From positions 1,123,803 through 1,187,802 of the forward strand of contig JNVV01000006.1 of the NCBI GenBank assembly GCA_000733355.1: a DNA stretch of 64,000 nucleotides, written 5' to 3'. Position numbers and translations under genes: made by a program. The stretch comes from Falciphora oryzae (lineage: Eukaryota; Ascomycota; Sordariomycetes; Magnaporthales; Magnaporthaceae). Positions within the stretch are counted from its first letter, which is position 1; each line of letters opens with the position of its first letter. The notes below the pieces were generated by a model. That model was given only the letters and a program-made list of their open reading frames with translations. It did no database searches and was not told the DNA's origin. Below are positions 1 to 12,546 of this stretch, piece after piece.

Positions 1-894
1 CGTTCCCCTCCACCCCGCTCCCAAGCGGGCCAGGAAGAAAAAAGAAAATAAAAAAAAGCACACTGGGCACTTGATGCTGCCCCGCCTATTGCATAGTACG
101 CCTCGGAACAACCTACGGCTGACGTATGGATTTGCATATCAATTGAACACTCGGCCAATGATTCGAATGTGAATCATTTCTATAGGGACTTAGTTACCTC
201 GGTGTTGTTTAATTCATAGCGAGAACCGCCACACACGGACTACAGCATGCCGCTCCCTTTAGGAAGCCAGATTGAGTAGGTACCAAGGTGGGCTCGACTT
301 GTGCTCTTCTGCACGCACATATTGCCCCGTAGTCCCGTACCAACGACACCTCATCTACTTGAAAACGGCGTCAATACCACAGCATAATTACTCGCAGCTA
401 GGCGGACCTTGAGGGCGTGCTGGGGCGTTCCAAAGTCACCGCCAACCATGTCCCCAAGTCGGCCTAGCGTGGCGCTTAGCGTGGTCAGGATGGCAGCCTG
501 ATTGGAGGCACGTGGACCCAATGCAAGGGGCCCCGTTTGGTGATGACGGAATTGGACCGTGCCTGCTGTGGTTTTGGGGGCACTGGGGAGGTCGGAGTTG
601 CGGGTTGTCGGGGCAAACAAACCGCGTTTCAGTGAGAGCACCGCCCGCCAATCCCCAGCCTGCATCGATCCAGGGCGAGATAAGCTCGGGCGACCTCCAG
701 ACCTCCATACCGCTACCTTCCCGTCCAGCTCTCCCAACTTGCCGTCTTGATCTTCTTCCCGTCACAATCCATCCCCAATACCATACAAAACAGACACCAC
801 CAACCACCCAAGCACCAACATCACCGCTGCCGGCTAGTCGCTCGCGGTTTCTCGAACGGCCTCTACCCCTACCGCCTTTCCTCTGCTTGCAACC
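1..894. other. intergenic; upstream region of the carboxypeptidase Y gene
   Basis: I recognise no gene here. Bases from about 740 to 894 are C/T- and CCA-rich with few purine runs, as is usual for fungal 5' leaders, and run straight into the ATG at 895. The short overlapping reading frames on both strands between 350 and 950 have no recognisable similarity and look like by-products of GC-rich sequence. Confidence 0.6.
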
Positions 895-2559
895 ATGAGG
901 ATAGCCGCCTCGACGCTGCTCGTGGGCGCCGCCTCGGCAGCCATCCACGCCCAGGATGACGGTTCCCAGCGCGTTCTGGGTGCCTCACCCCTAGGCGAGG
1001 CCGTCAAGCCCATCGGCGAGTCGTGGCAGAAGCCGCTCAAGTCGCTCGAGGATCTTCTCGGCTCCATGACGTCCGAGGCCAAGGCCGTGTGGGACGAACT
1101 GAGGCTTCTCGTTCCCGACGCCGCCGAGCAGGCCGCCACCCTCTTCTCGTCTCCCAAGCCCCACGCCCGCAAGCCCGACAGCGCCTGGGACCACGTCGTC
1201 AAGGGTGCCGACGTCCAGGCCCTCTGGGTCGAGAGCGAGGGCGCCGAGAAGCACCGCAAGGTCGACGGTCGCCTCGAGGACTACAACCTGCGCGCCAAAG
1301 CCGTCGACCCGTCGAAGCTCGGCGTCGACAAGGTCAAGCAGTACAGCGGCTATCTCGATGACGAGGCCAACGACAAGCACCTGTTCTACTGGTTCTTCGA
1401 GTCGAGGAACGACCCCAAGAAGGACCCTGTCATCCTTTGGCTCAACGGCGGCCCGGGCTGCTCGTCGCTCACCGGCCTGCTCTTTGAGCTGGGTCCGGGC
1501 TCTATCAACGAGAAGATTGAGATCGTCAACAACCCCCACGCCTGGAACAACAACGCCTCGGTCATCTTCCTGGACCAGCCCGTCAACGTCGGCTACTCGT
1601 ACTCGGGCTCGTCGGTCAGCAACACGGTGGCCGCCGGCAAGGACGTCTACGCCCTCCTGACCCTCTTCTTCCACCAATTCCCCGAGTACGCCCACCAGGA
1701 CTTCCACATTGCGGGCGAGTCGTACGCCGGTCACTACATCCCCGTCTTTGCCTCCGAGATCCTGTCGCACAAGCGCCGCAACATCAACCTCAAGTCGGTT
1801 CTCATCGGCAACGGTCTCACCGATGGCCTGACCCAGTACGAGCACTACCGCCCCATGGCCTGCGGCGAGGGTGGTTGGGACCCCGTGCTGGACGAGTCTG
1901 AGTGCCGCTCCATGGACAACGCCCTGCCGCGCTGCCAGTCCATGATCCAGAACTGCTACGACAGCGGCAGCGTCTGGAGCTGTGTGCCCGCCTCGATTTA
2001 CTGCAACAATGTCATGATCGCCCCCTACCAGCGCACCGGCCGCAATGTCTACGACATCCGCGGCCCCTGCAAGGACAGCGGCAACCTCTGCTACCCGGAG
2101 CTGGGCTACATCTCCAACTTCCTGAACCGCCAAGAGGTCATGGAGGCGCTCGGTGCCGAGGTTAGCTCGTACGACTCGTGCAACTTCGACATCAACCGCA
2201 ACTTCCTCTTCCAGGGCGACTGGATGCAGCCCTTCCACCGCCTCGTCCCCGGCCTGCTTGACGAGATCCCCGTCCTCATCTATGCTGGTGACGCCGACTA
2301 CATCTGCAACTGGCTCGGCAACCAGGCCTGGACTGAGGCTCTGGAGTGGAAGGGCAAGAAGGCATTCAACGGTGCCGACCTCAAGGACCTGACCCTGGCC
2401 ACAGCCGGCGATGCTAAGCCCTACGGCCGCGTCAAGTCCAGCGGCAACTTCACCTTTATGCGTATCTACCAGGCCGGCCACATGGTCCCTTACGACCAGC
2501 CCGAGCCATCCATCGACTTTGTCAACAGGTGGCTGGCTGGCGAGTGGTTCTCTGCTTAG
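895..2559 (+). CDS. cpyA: vacuolar carboxypeptidase Y (serine carboxypeptidase, family S10)
   Basis: A single exon encodes 554 residues, the usual length for fungal carboxypeptidase Y, a vacuolar enzyme that removes C-terminal amino acids. The protein opens with a hydrophobic signal peptide (about residues 1-18, ending near AIHA). A propeptide of roughly 100 residues follows, and the mature enzyme begins near the QYSGYLDD region. The S10 catalytic triad is visible: Ser276 in GESYAGHY, Asp466 in AGDADYICN and His529 in GHMVPYDQP. The oxyanion and substrate-recognition block [10 protein letters not shown] is intact, and several Cys residues in the middle suit the family's disulphides. The start is the first ATG after the C/T-rich leader and directly precedes the signal peptide. 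It converges with the phosphodiesterase gene downstream. Family assignment is firm. Vacuolar location is inferred from the family. Confidence 0.96.
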   Translation: MRIAASTLLVGAASAAIHAQDDGSQRVLGASPLGEAVKPIGESWQKPLKSLEDLLGSMTSEAKAVWDELRLLVPDAAEQAATLFSSPKPHARKPDSAWDHVVKGADVQALWVESEGAEKHRKVDGRLEDYNLRAKAVDPSKLGVDKVKQYSGYLDDEANDKHLFYWFFESRNDPKKDPVILWLNGGPGCSSLTGLLFELGPGSINEKIEIVNNPHAWNNNASVIFLDQPVNVGYSYSGSSVSNTVAAGKDVYALLTLFFHQFPEYAHQDFHIAGESYAGHYIPVFASEILSHKRRNINLKSVLIGNGLTDGLTQYEHYRPMACGEGGWDPVLDESECRSMDNALPRCQSMIQNCYDSGSVWSCVPASIYCNNVMIAPYQRTGRNVYDIRGPCKDSGNLCYPELGYISNFLNRQEVMEALGAEVSSYDSCNFDINRNFLFQGDWMQPFHRLVPGLLDEIPVLIYAGDADYICNWLGNQAWTEALEWKGKKAFNGADLKDLTLATAGDAKPYGRVKSSGNFTFMRIYQAGHMVPYDQPEPSIDFVNRWLAGEWFSA

Positions 2560-2668
2560 GACCCTGGCGGACGATATCGGTCCCTGGGATTCTCAAGTCT
2601 CGAGTAGCACACATTGAGGGGACACATTACCTTCTTCCGACTATTTTTATTCTTTTATTCTGTTTTTG

Positions 2669-2674
2669 AATAAA
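2669..2674 (+). terminator. AATAAA polyadenylation signal of the carboxypeptidase Y gene
   Basis: A canonical AATAAA lies 110 bases after the stop codon, in a T-rich stretch (about 2641-2700) followed by more T/G-rich sequence. This is the expected context for 3' end formation. It is seen by eye and not confirmed by transcripts. Confidence 0.5.
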
Positions 2675-4611
2675 CCACGTCTGATTTTTGTTTTCGCTCG
2701 GTCTCGTCGTCTCATTGTTTGTTGTCAAGACTTGATGTTAGCATGCCTCACATCGATTGATCCTCTGCTTTCCCATCGTCATGGACGGATCCGGGTGCGT
2801 CCATCCAAATCCGACTGATCGCCACAGATGGCTGTATCGCATAGACAACCGCTATATTTGGACAGACAGAATATGCCTGGCGTTACGGTGCAAGAGCTAA
2901 ATGATTGACCCCTTTCGCCTCGTCCAGGCGCCCGTGTAGTCATGAGCTAGCTTAGGTGTCCGTTGGTTCAAAGGTCGAGAATCAAACTGAGGTCCGTTCA
3001 AGCAATGCAATATCTACACCTCGCAAAAATCATAAACGTTAGCTCTTTTGCGCGGAATACACTACAAAAAAGAATAATGTCCACGACTCTGAGAGGTGTG
3101 GTCTTTCACGTTCCTCGTAACCATGAAGGACGCCATTGTTCAGGACTGCCTACCTCTATCTGATGTATTTTTTGCCGTATACCGGGCAGATACTCCGCAA
3201 CGAGTTTCAAGACGGCACTGTAATGAAAACCCCAAATATCCACCATGTGGCTCCAATTTGGTATCCATTCTCAACGAATGGTGAAAACATCGGTTCGCCG
3301 CATACAAGATGGACCGACGACCCTCCCTAGACAGTCCACTTTCCTTGATCGGGTCGAGCACTCGCGTGTGAAGACGCAACACGTATAGGTACATACCTAC
3401 ACGATTGCCTACATAGGGCGGTAGATGTTGCTTGAGCTAAATAGGCATAGATAGCCCTGGACTCACTCTCGACATTCAGCCTTTTGACACCAACCAACAC
3501 AGCGTGCGCCGAGCTCTCTTGATCCAGTGGTTAACATAAACATTGCTATTTCATGCTGCCATGGGCCTCTGAGACCTGCCGCCACCATTGGTTATGCTGC
3601 CCCTAACTGACATATGAAACGTGCCCGGAGGGCTTGAGTATAGACAATACCACGGTCTCCGTATTAATACATTGATACAGGCCCCTTCCCGCCCTTGCCA
3701 TGGTCAGGCACCCATTCGCGCCAAACACCCTTCCTCCGTCCCCGTTCTCCATCTATTGATACAAGTGTCGTGTCCTACAAGCCATGTTGGCTGTCGCTTG
3801 TGGCAGCGTGGGCTACCAGTCGTGTAGTAGCCCTCTATTCCACTCGCCCGTCCCCCCTCGGTTCATAATGCCCAGTTATATACGCAATTGCTCGAGCCAT
3901 TGCGATTTCCAGTGAAATACCGTCGAAGTTCCTTCCCGGCTCAGCATCCGAATGAGGCCGAAGTTGAACCAAAACCACCGCCGCCTGGCAGAGTCGAAGA
4001 GGAAAATAAAACGCCAAAAAACAGAAGAGTTTTTAGAATAGGAACAGAATAGAATAGGGGGAGAAACAGAAAGAAGTGACTAAGAAAAGATAAACACAAG
4101 GGAAGAATATGTAGGTGCGACCTGAAAAGAAAAGGGAAACGAAAAGTGTGACGACGAAAAACAAACAAAAAAAAAGGCTGAACGATGCAGCGCCTTATAG
4201 GACCTGGGTAAATGAGAATGATAGGGATTTTGTTCGCGTCTTTTCTCCGTCGCCAGCCATGGCGGCTGGCGTATGCCCATAATCATTATATCTTTTAGGC
4301 CATTGCCGGGACGATTTACTCGTCTAGTTTTCTCGTGCTGCGACAGCATGAGCTCATCAGGACCGGTGCCCAAGACGCTGATCCTAATCGCAACGTTATC
4401 GATCATGATATGTCGTAACCTGTTTTCGCGACGTCGTCGGCCCGATGGATTCGGTTGAAGCGTCGCGCGTCGAGACGGTAGGCTGCCCCGTTGAAAACGC
4501 CCCAGTCATCACGGCGCCTGGGTAGGCTGCCAAAGCCGGACGTTTCAAGGGCAGGTCGGCGGCCAAAGCACATAGCCTGCAGCGTGTCCTTCCCGGGTCT
4601 CTGCCGACCTC
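2675..4611. other. intergenic region between convergent genes
   Basis: This is about 1.9 kb between the 3' ends of the carboxypeptidase Y and phosphodiesterase genes. It is less GC-rich than the genes. Bases 3990-4190 are purine-rich on the plus strand (AGAAAAGG-type runs), which may be the pyrimidine-rich 3' UTR of the minus-strand gene. Small reading frames at 2963-3330 and 3621-4458 have no recognisable similarity. Confidence 0.5.
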
Positions 4612-7600
4612 TCATCCGGCAGTATCAGCGGCCGGCATGGGAGGACTGGCGCCTCTGTGTCGGCGGAAAAAGGGGAAGGCGTTCATCCGGAACCTGCTAG
4701 GTTTCTTTTTGAGAGTCTTGGCTTCTACCGACAGCTTGGCGTTGGTTGAGGCAGACAAATCCTCTTCTGCATACATAGAAGAAGGGCTGGTGCCCAGCCT
4801 CGAATCCGAGTGGCTCTTGTCTAGCCTCGATTCTGGCGGGTGGCTGCCTAGGGGCTCGTGCTCGAACTCGGGGACGTCGACAGTGGGCACAGGGACGCTT
4901 GATGGCCGCTCCAGAGACTCTTGGCTGATGATGCTGGTGCCCTGCGTGCTAGGCGAGAGGGGCATCTTGCCCGTCGTCGCGCTGGTAGCCTGCGACGCCC
5001 AGTCCCCAGCACCGGGTGCGGACGCACTCCCCTCAGTCGCTTCGCTACAGCGTTGCTTCCGGGACGTCGGCGGTCGGGTATCGTGCATACCAAAAGGATC
5101 GCTCGCGGCGAAGTCGGCGACGGCATCAAATGAGGTCGTGATGCCGTTCACTTCTTGATACTTGTGTGGCAGTGCCGACACGTGAGGAGGCTTGCACGAA
5201 ACCTTGGCCGGCCTCTCCTCCGTCAATGAAAACGGCATCGAGGTCTCTGTGGGGGACACACCACCCGAGATAGCCATGGCGGACGGGGCTCGAGAATCCC
5301 TGTCGGTGTCCGGAGTGATGGCAATGCTCATCGTCCTAGGCGACATAGTTCCATCACGAACCGGTCTTGGCCTGTGGAGCTGCTTGGCCACTTCTTCCTC
5401 CACCATCTTCTGGAACAGAGCCTTGTTGATCTCCAGCTCGTCCACGCAGTACCGCGTTTGCGGCAGTATGTCGGCAACGCCCTGGAATAGGGGTATTGCG
5501 AACAAATTCATAAAGCCTAGCTGAGCCTTGGATAGGGACATGACGTCCTTCTTGGGCGGCGACATTAGAGACGACGGGATCTCAAGCTCAGACTCCATGG
5601 ATGCCTGGCGCGAGAACTCGTCCGACAGAATATGAGTCCACTGCAGGGCGGTGTCATGCTTCCGAGCCTGAAAGTGAGAATTGTAGATTGGTTAATTCCC
5701 TTGTCAAGCCCAAGTCGCGTCGTCATGGAGGCGGGTTGGACATACCACATTGCTGATGTCAGCGCACTTGATGAGAAGGGCGCACAGGAGAGCCTTCTGC
5801 TCCTCGATCATACGGCCATTCCATCCCTCGGTGGTGTTGTTGGCTTGCAGCTTCTCCTGGAGGTCGCCGAGCTTCTTCATGTAGTCAAAATGGAGGCCCA
5901 TGTCGGTGGCTAGAATAGAGCTTATCATGAGCTTTCGCATTCGCAGATCCTCGAACGCGGCAGGCCAGTGCCTCCGCAAAATCTGCGAATATGCTGCGCA
6001 GTGGAAAGACTCGAGCACCGAGCGGTCATTGTACAGCTGTGCTAGAGGCGCGTTAAGCGTGACCAGAAAGCCATTGTTGACGCCAGGGTGGCCCACGTCA
6101 TGGCCAATTGCGGTGACGAGTAGAGTCAAGGCCTCAAATGGCTCTAGCAGGCCGGCCATGGGCGAGGTCGGCGGGGTCCGGGTCGGCACGGCCCCATCTT
6201 GATCGGCAGGGACCGGAAACGGCGGCAGCGCACCGATTTGGACCAAGAAGTGGAAGGTCGCCTGCAGCACGTCGATGACGTGCCGAAAGTTGTGGTACGG
6301 CACGAAGCTGTTGTAAGCGGCCCGGCAAGCAATCAGATACGTTGTGAGCTGGTCTGCGGGTAGTCGAAAGAGGCGGTCAGCGAGCGAATCAGGCGAGAAG
6401 GGAAAAAAGAATGGGGAACAAAGCAAACACTTCGACACCGACACACGCACGCACGCACACACACCACGCACACATCAAGACGTGCGCGTCTACACCCACG
6501 CAACAAACGACGAAGAAAGAAAAAAAGATTGTGGGAACAAAAAAGGGAAAGACGAGATGGAGAAGAAGAGACAGAAAACGCACCCGTCGGCAAGCGCCAG
6601 CGCTCCAGCTCTGGCATGGTAAGGGCGTGCTTCAGCATCGACGAGGCAGCAACTATCAGATCGTCATCGCTGAGGTCGTGGGCGCAAAAGTGCCACTCAG
6701 CAACCAGCTTGGTGATCTGCACACGTCGCTCAGGAGGCACTCTGATCCTAATGCTTGAGACTCGGTCATCTTGGTCGTCGCCGGGGCGGCAGATGCCGCT
6801 CATAAGGCCAGAGACCATGGCTTCTCGAAGGTATGCAAACGGCTTCTGTTCGTCCACCCCCACCCAAGATCGCTTGCGGCCGCGCTTGACCTCGAGAATG
6901 GCCTGCCTCTCCTTGAGAGCCTCCTTGTGGGCTCGGTATGCGTGGGTTTGTATCGACGTCACGGAGTTCACGGGATTGACCAAAACGTCGGTTGCGCCCA
7001 GGTCCAAGCATCGCTTGAGTAGCCGGCGATCTGCCATCAGTCGGCCCCCTTCCAGCGCTGAGATCCCCGGCGTGTCGGAGCCATCGGCTGTCGCGCCCCC
7101 GCGGCCAGCCCCGGGGAAGCTGATCAGAGGTATAGGCACCACCAGGCTGGACATATTCCGCAAGTGGGCTTCCGATACGATCATCTGAAGAAGCCGGATT
7201 CCATAGCCGTCCCCGTCGGCCGAGTCCGGCCCGCGCTCGTCGTCGGACGGGGCTGAATGAGGCGAGGTAGGCCTGGAGCGATTACCATCTGGAAGACGCT
7301 CGTTGCTAGGAACGTCTATCAACACGACGGTCGGCTTCGTCTCTGCCATCGAGGTGCCGTGCTGGTCAAATAACTGCGACATGCAGGCCACCCCAGTGCC
7401 GCACAAGTGGACTGGCACCGCTCCTTGTCAGTCTCGGAATACACCCCGAAAGTCTGATGTACTTTTTCAGGTACTGGGAAATGCTTGGCAAGTGGGGGAG
7501 GGAACTAACCATCACCAATGGCTTCAAGCAGCAGAGCGACGTTTTCCCTTAGCGTCTGGGTCTCACAGCCACGGGCCGCATCGTGAAAGCAACCGAAGCC

Positions 7601-7687
7601 GCCGGAACCGCGTGAGGGTGCACGAATCACACGGTCCTCCCGGACACTCCGGTCGACGTAGATCAAATCGCAGGAGACATCATCCAT
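4612..7687 (-). CDS. PDE2: 3',5'-cyclic nucleotide phosphodiesterase (class I, high-affinity PDE2/PdeH type)
   Basis: Four exons read on the minus strand: 7687-7510, 7411-6584, 6353-5746 and 5667-4612, giving 889 residues. The class I catalytic HD domain (about residues 330-640) shows the signature metal ligands: YHNFRH near 355, GHDVGHPG near 415 and KCADISN near 535. A Pro-rich insertion lies between the first two motifs. The enzyme hydrolyses cAMP to AMP and so damps the protein kinase A pathway, which in plant-associated Sordariomycetes controls development. The N-terminal third has no recognised domain apart from a conserved DVHLCGTGVACM segment formed across the first splice junction. 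The C-terminal tail is Ser/Pro-rich and ends with a Lys/Arg/Phe-rich patch around KKKPSRFRMN. The start ATG at 7687 is the only one in frame with that first junction. The second intron (6354-6583, 230 bases) carries a CA/GT-rich microsatellite. Confidence 0.93.
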
Positions 7688-10600
7688 CGTGGCCTCAAAG
7701 AGCGCCAGTCATGAGACTGGGACACCTTTGCTGCCACGGGGGAATCACGCCGCTGGCCTAGACGTGCCAGTGCTTGCGTCTCTAGTTTTTATCCTTCAGC
7801 AACACAAAGTAGCCGCCCGGCGAAGAGGCCGACCCCGGCGCTAGTAGCGCTCCCGGACGCAGGCCTCAATGTGCGAGGAGCCGGCAGGTGGGCTCGGGCG
7901 CGACAGCTGCAAAGTCCTCTCGGTTCAGGCCTGAGCAGGCGTCGGCGCAACCTCAACCACCCCGAACGGTCGCGTTGAGGCGGACCTTTGGCTGTTCGAG
8001 CTGCCAGAAGCGATTGCGCGTCGAAGAGATGTGCGCTTCCAGGTTGTGTCAAGCGCGACGAGGCATGCAGTCGTGCACGAAGCTGTCTCGAGGCTTCTCC
8101 GTCGAAGGAGCGAGGTACGATAGCGTGAACGGGCCGAGCAACATGGGGCGGTCGCGCGGATGATCTGTCGGGCGCTGTCGATTGAGGGAGGGCGTTTGAG
8201 ATGGGGATCGGGGGAGAGACGCCGGAGTGTTGATGTCTTTGGGGAGGAGGCGCGACACGGGGTCTGGCGAGCCTGGGCTAGGCAGTCGATTGGGAAGGAT
8301 CTGTGGCGCCAATTGAGGTGCGACGGAGGTTAATTGAGTCTGGTCGGGGGCCGCGATTGCGAAATGCGGGCGCGGGAGACTGAGGATGGCGGTCGCAAAG
8401 CTGGCGCGGTCGTAGGCACGGAAAGGGCAGAGGGCAGCCGGCGGAAGCAGCGACTGGGGCGAGGGGGCTCGACGAGGATTGCAGCTTCCGTCGGCGTGCA
8501 GGAGTTCTGGCTTCTTGGTGCCGGGCGCCGGTGTTGTGATATCCCAGTCCAAGGCGGGAGCGAGCGACGGGCCCCCCTCCTTTTCTTCTCCCCCTTGGAT
8601 TTTCCTTGGGCTTCGATTTCGCCCGCTGCTGCTTGTTCTTGGGTCGGATTGATAGATGGTAGGCAAGGGAGGTACAGGTAGGGTTGGGCGATAGTTGGAG
8701 GCAGAGACAGGAGTCGTTGACAAATTCGGTGGTGGAAACCAGATCGGAAGAACCAAGACTCAAGGGCGCTATTACCTTGGGTTGAATGCGATTGTAGGAT
8801 GGGGCCGGGTGCCAGGGTACAGGGGCCTGGGAGCCTGGCTGACGAGACCCAAGGCGGACGGGCAGCCAGTAGCTGGCGAGACGCGAGTCGGGCCTGCCGC
8901 TGCGACAAGAGGAACACGGACTCGCGCTTGGGGCATGTAAAATTTCGAGACCCTCAGGGCTCCTCAGGGCTCCCCCAAGGACGGCAGCAGCAACGAGGGC
9001 GGACCCGGACAGAGATCAACCGCAGGGCAGGAGGATCGGCGAGGACGATGAGGGCGGAGAGGGGGGTGGATAGCGCAAGCTGGAAATAGAGGAGGGCGCT
9101 CCTCTTGGGTTCCCGCCCGCAACACCTGCGGTAGACCCTAGGTACCGGCGATCCCAGGTAGTTCCGATGTTGCACGTTCAACCCCACAGCCAGTTTCGGG
9201 GCTTTATTCCCTTCTCGGGTGCACCATCCCGAGGTTCCGGCAGGTGCAAGCGGAGCTGCTGGTTCGTCGTGCTGGAGAATGCCTGCTTGTCGAGAAGATG
9301 CAGCGAGCGCCAGACAAGGCGAGCGAGACGGGCAAGCTGAAAGGAAAACCCAGACGAGCGGGACTCTGGCTGGATAAAGAGTCTGCCCTAGGTCAAGGGA
9401 AGGAATGTGCGTACGCCCGCCCGTCTACCTGAGCTACGTATCTACCTATTCGAGCACAGTCGCGGCAACAATGAACAGAGAAAAGAAAGACATGACTGCT
9501 TGTGAGAGAGTCTGGCTTGTCATGGAGAGAAAGAAACACCGTCCATTTGCAGGTGGCGTCTGACGCTGTGCTCTTGAGATCAATCAGATAGACGTGACGA
9601 CACGCCTCGACTAGCACGATCAACGGTGCAGGGAAGGAGGGATCCAGCAAACCCGGCGGCTGCCTCCCTCCGCCGTATTCGTGCGTGTCCCGTCATCCAT
9701 GCAGCAAGCTTCTCCTGTGCTGCAACGTCGACCGACCCTCTTACTGCAGAGTGGACCGCCGCCGGCGGGGCCTTTGGACACCAGACAGCCCCAGGCCATC
9801 GATGCACCGCCCGCAGGCTGCAGCCAGGCTAAACCGCACCAAGCAGGTACGTCCGTGGCAGGAGGACACACCGTGCGTGCTAGCGATACTGCAGACTGCA
9901 GTCAGGGCGCCGCCCGTTTGCCAGCAACCTTCGCACGACGCCCAAATGAAAATGTGCAGTTCCGACAACGCTAATCGGAACCCCCATTGCCCGAACTTAT
10001 CCCTATCTCCTATCCCTCCCTTTATTTGGGGAGCATGCTTCGGTGCGACTTCCACCACAACAAGGCGCACGCCCAGCCAATTGCGTTGGCCGGGAGGGTG
10101 CTGCAGGGGCAAAAAGGTGGGCTCCCCCAATCAAGGATGAAGGTGGGCTCGGCGCTCGCGCGCGTGGGAGCACACGTGGGTGGTTACGCTCACGGAACCT
10201 TTTTGATCATTCCTGATGCCCACTGCTCTCAGCCCATTGCGACGGTGGGACTGGGTACTGGCCAAGTATGTATAGAGATACCGTGCAACCAAATCTCCCC
10301 GAGGCGTCCCAAAATCCCAGTCGACCTTTTCGGAGATGCGGCTGTTTCCAAGACGCCAATTGCTGAGCCGAACTCAGTCACAGACGTCGCCGGTTCCTGC
10401 GCAGCACATCGCGCACTGGGAAATTCATGAAAGCCCGCACGGTGAGCCAGCCAATGTGTGGACTAGCGAGGTGCGTAGCCGACGCCACGGCCCCCTAGAA
10501 AATTAAAGAAGGCTTCTAGAAGGTGGAGGCTTCGATTCCAATTTCCAGCGGATCCAACTGGACAAAAAAGGTACCCGCACGGCTTCCATCCCAGAGAGGG

Positions 10601-10789
10601 CTCCCACCCTCCCTGTACACAGGTACTTTCTGCACGAAAAAGAAGCAGCGCCGGCCCACACTGGAAGTCTTCTTCCTTCTGCTCTCCACGTTCGTCTCAT
10701 CTCTCTGTCCTGCCGCCACCTGCACGAGGCTGAAATGCCAACCGCGAAGTGCCCCGTGTCAGCGACATTTGCCTTTTTTTTTTTTTTTT
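7688..10789. other. intergenic and probable leader of the phosphodiesterase gene
   Basis: I recognise no gene here. On the minus strand, 8049-8917 is open in several frames at once and would encode Ser/Pro-rich sequence. Simultaneously open frames are what a C/T-rich leader without stop codons produces, so I read this as 5' UTR or promoter, not a protein. Small frames at 9580-10140 and 10503-10725 have no recognisable similarity. The stretch ends in a T16 run (10774-10789) abutting the assembly gap. Confidence 0.45.
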
Positions 10790-11619
10790 NNNNNNNNNNN
10801 NNNNNNNNNNNNNNNNNNNNNNNNNNNNNNNNNNNNNNNNNNNNNNNNNNNNNNNNNNNNNNNNNNNNNNNNNNNNNNNNNNNNNNNNNNNNNNNNNNNN
10901 NNNNNNNNNNNNNNNNNNNNNNNNNNNNNNNNNNNNNNNNNNNNNNNNNNNNNNNNNNNNNNNNNNNNNNNNNNNNNNNNNNNNNNNNNNNNNNNNNNNN
11001 NNNNNNNNNNNNNNNNNNNNNNNNNNNNNNNNNNNNNNNNNNNNNNNNNNNNNNNNNNNNNNNNNNNNNNNNNNNNNNNNNNNNNNNNNNNNNNNNNNNN
11101 NNNNNNNNNNNNNNNNNNNNNNNNNNNNNNNNNNNNNNNNNNNNNNNNNNNNNNNNNNNNNNNNNNNNNNNNNNNNNNNNNNNNNNNNNNNNNNNNNNNN
11201 NNNNNNNNNNNNNNNNNNNNNNNNNNNNNNNNNNNNNNNNNNNNNNNNNNNNNNNNNNNNNNNNNNNNNNNNNNNNNNNNNNNNNNNNNNNNNNNNNNNN
11301 NNNNNNNNNNNNNNNNNNNNNNNNNNNNNNNNNNNNNNNNNNNNNNNNNNNNNNNNNNNNNNNNNNNNNNNNNNNNNNNNNNNNNNNNNNNNNNNNNNNN
11401 NNNNNNNNNNNNNNNNNNNNNNNNNNNNNNNNNNNNNNNNNNNNNNNNNNNNNNNNNNNNNNNNNNNNNNNNNNNNNNNNNNNNNNNNNNNNNNNNNNNN
11501 NNNNNNNNNNNNNNNNNNNNNNNNNNNNNNNNNNNNNNNNNNNNNNNNNNNNNNNNNNNNNNNNNNNNNNNNNNNNNNNNNNNNNNNNNNNNNNNNNNNN
11601 NNNNNNNNNNNNNNNNNNN
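10790..11619. other. assembly gap (830 N)
   Basis: A run of unknown bases begins directly after sixteen consecutive T residues. The homopolymer probably stopped the assembly. Reading frames called across this gap are meaningless. Confidence 0.99.
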
Positions 11620-12546
11620 GTTTCTGCATGTCATCATTCACACAGCATGGAATATTCCACCCATCTTCCATGCCTTCTTCATCCAGCCACGCAACGCACC
11701 GTGTCGCTGATGCAAGTGTCGACGTCCCCGCCTGGATAAATTGGTCTTCCGCTTTGCCGTGCGTGCCAAGCCGCCGCAACGAGCAACAACTGAAAATCGA
11801 CAAGTGACTGAACCCTTTTTTTTTTTCCCCTCTCATTCGTTCAATCTTTCTTCAACCCCTCCTTAATTGATTGGCCTAAAAAAAAAAAAAGGCGCCTACA
11901 GACGGGCACCCGTCCACCCGTCTTCGTTCTCTGGCCCTGTGAGGAGGACGGCCAGAAGCAGGCCCCAGGGGGGCCTGTGGCGGCGTGATATATCAGAAAC
12001 CAGCCCGTCATTGTTTCAGCCCTGCCGATCACCAGCAACAAGCCCGTCACAATGCATGTCGCATTGATAGGTTAGATGTCGTCGCTAGAATCTCAACAAA
12101 CCGCTCCCATTGCTTGGGTTTGCGTCTTCGTCTTTTTGTTTGTTCCTTGGGGAAAGGAGGGCGGGAACGATTGTGACCTAGGTGCCCGTCTATCAGGCAG
12201 TCAAGTCACTTTCCTTCCAGTCCTGGTATCGAGATGGGACATCCACTTGTTGATGGAGCGAATGAGAAAGGCTTTATTGCTGACAACAGCTCCCAGGGAT
12301 CCCATAACCTAACTCTGCCTGCTTAGCCTAGCAGTCAAGACCTACCTCGCCTAACAGCATACCTTCTACATAATTTAATTCCGTAGTTGGATTCCGACTA
12401 ATACCATTCCCACCTCTCTATTTACTATGCGTCTTTGGTGCTATGTCGTCGACTCGTTGTCTATGTATAATTTTCCGCTTTTGTCCCCCCCACCACCAAT
12501 GCATCTTCCAGTTTCATTGCGTCGCGTCTTCGTGCAAGACGTGGTC
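11620..12546. other. intergenic; 3' flank of the deubiquitinase gene
   Basis: No gene is recognised between the gap and the stop codon of the minus-strand deubiquitinase. The region holds A/T homopolymers (T9 at about 11818 and A12 at about 11879) and a T/C-rich stretch near 12360-12500 that is probably the 3' UTR of that gene. Confidence 0.45.

Noticed and set aside
991..2481. 496-codon minus-strand frame opposite carboxypeptidase Y
   Set aside because: It is the antisense shadow of a GC-rich coding sequence and has no recognisable similarity.
10523..11836. long reading frames spanning the first assembly gap
   Set aside because: Almost all codons are N; the frames exist only because unknown bases contain no stops.
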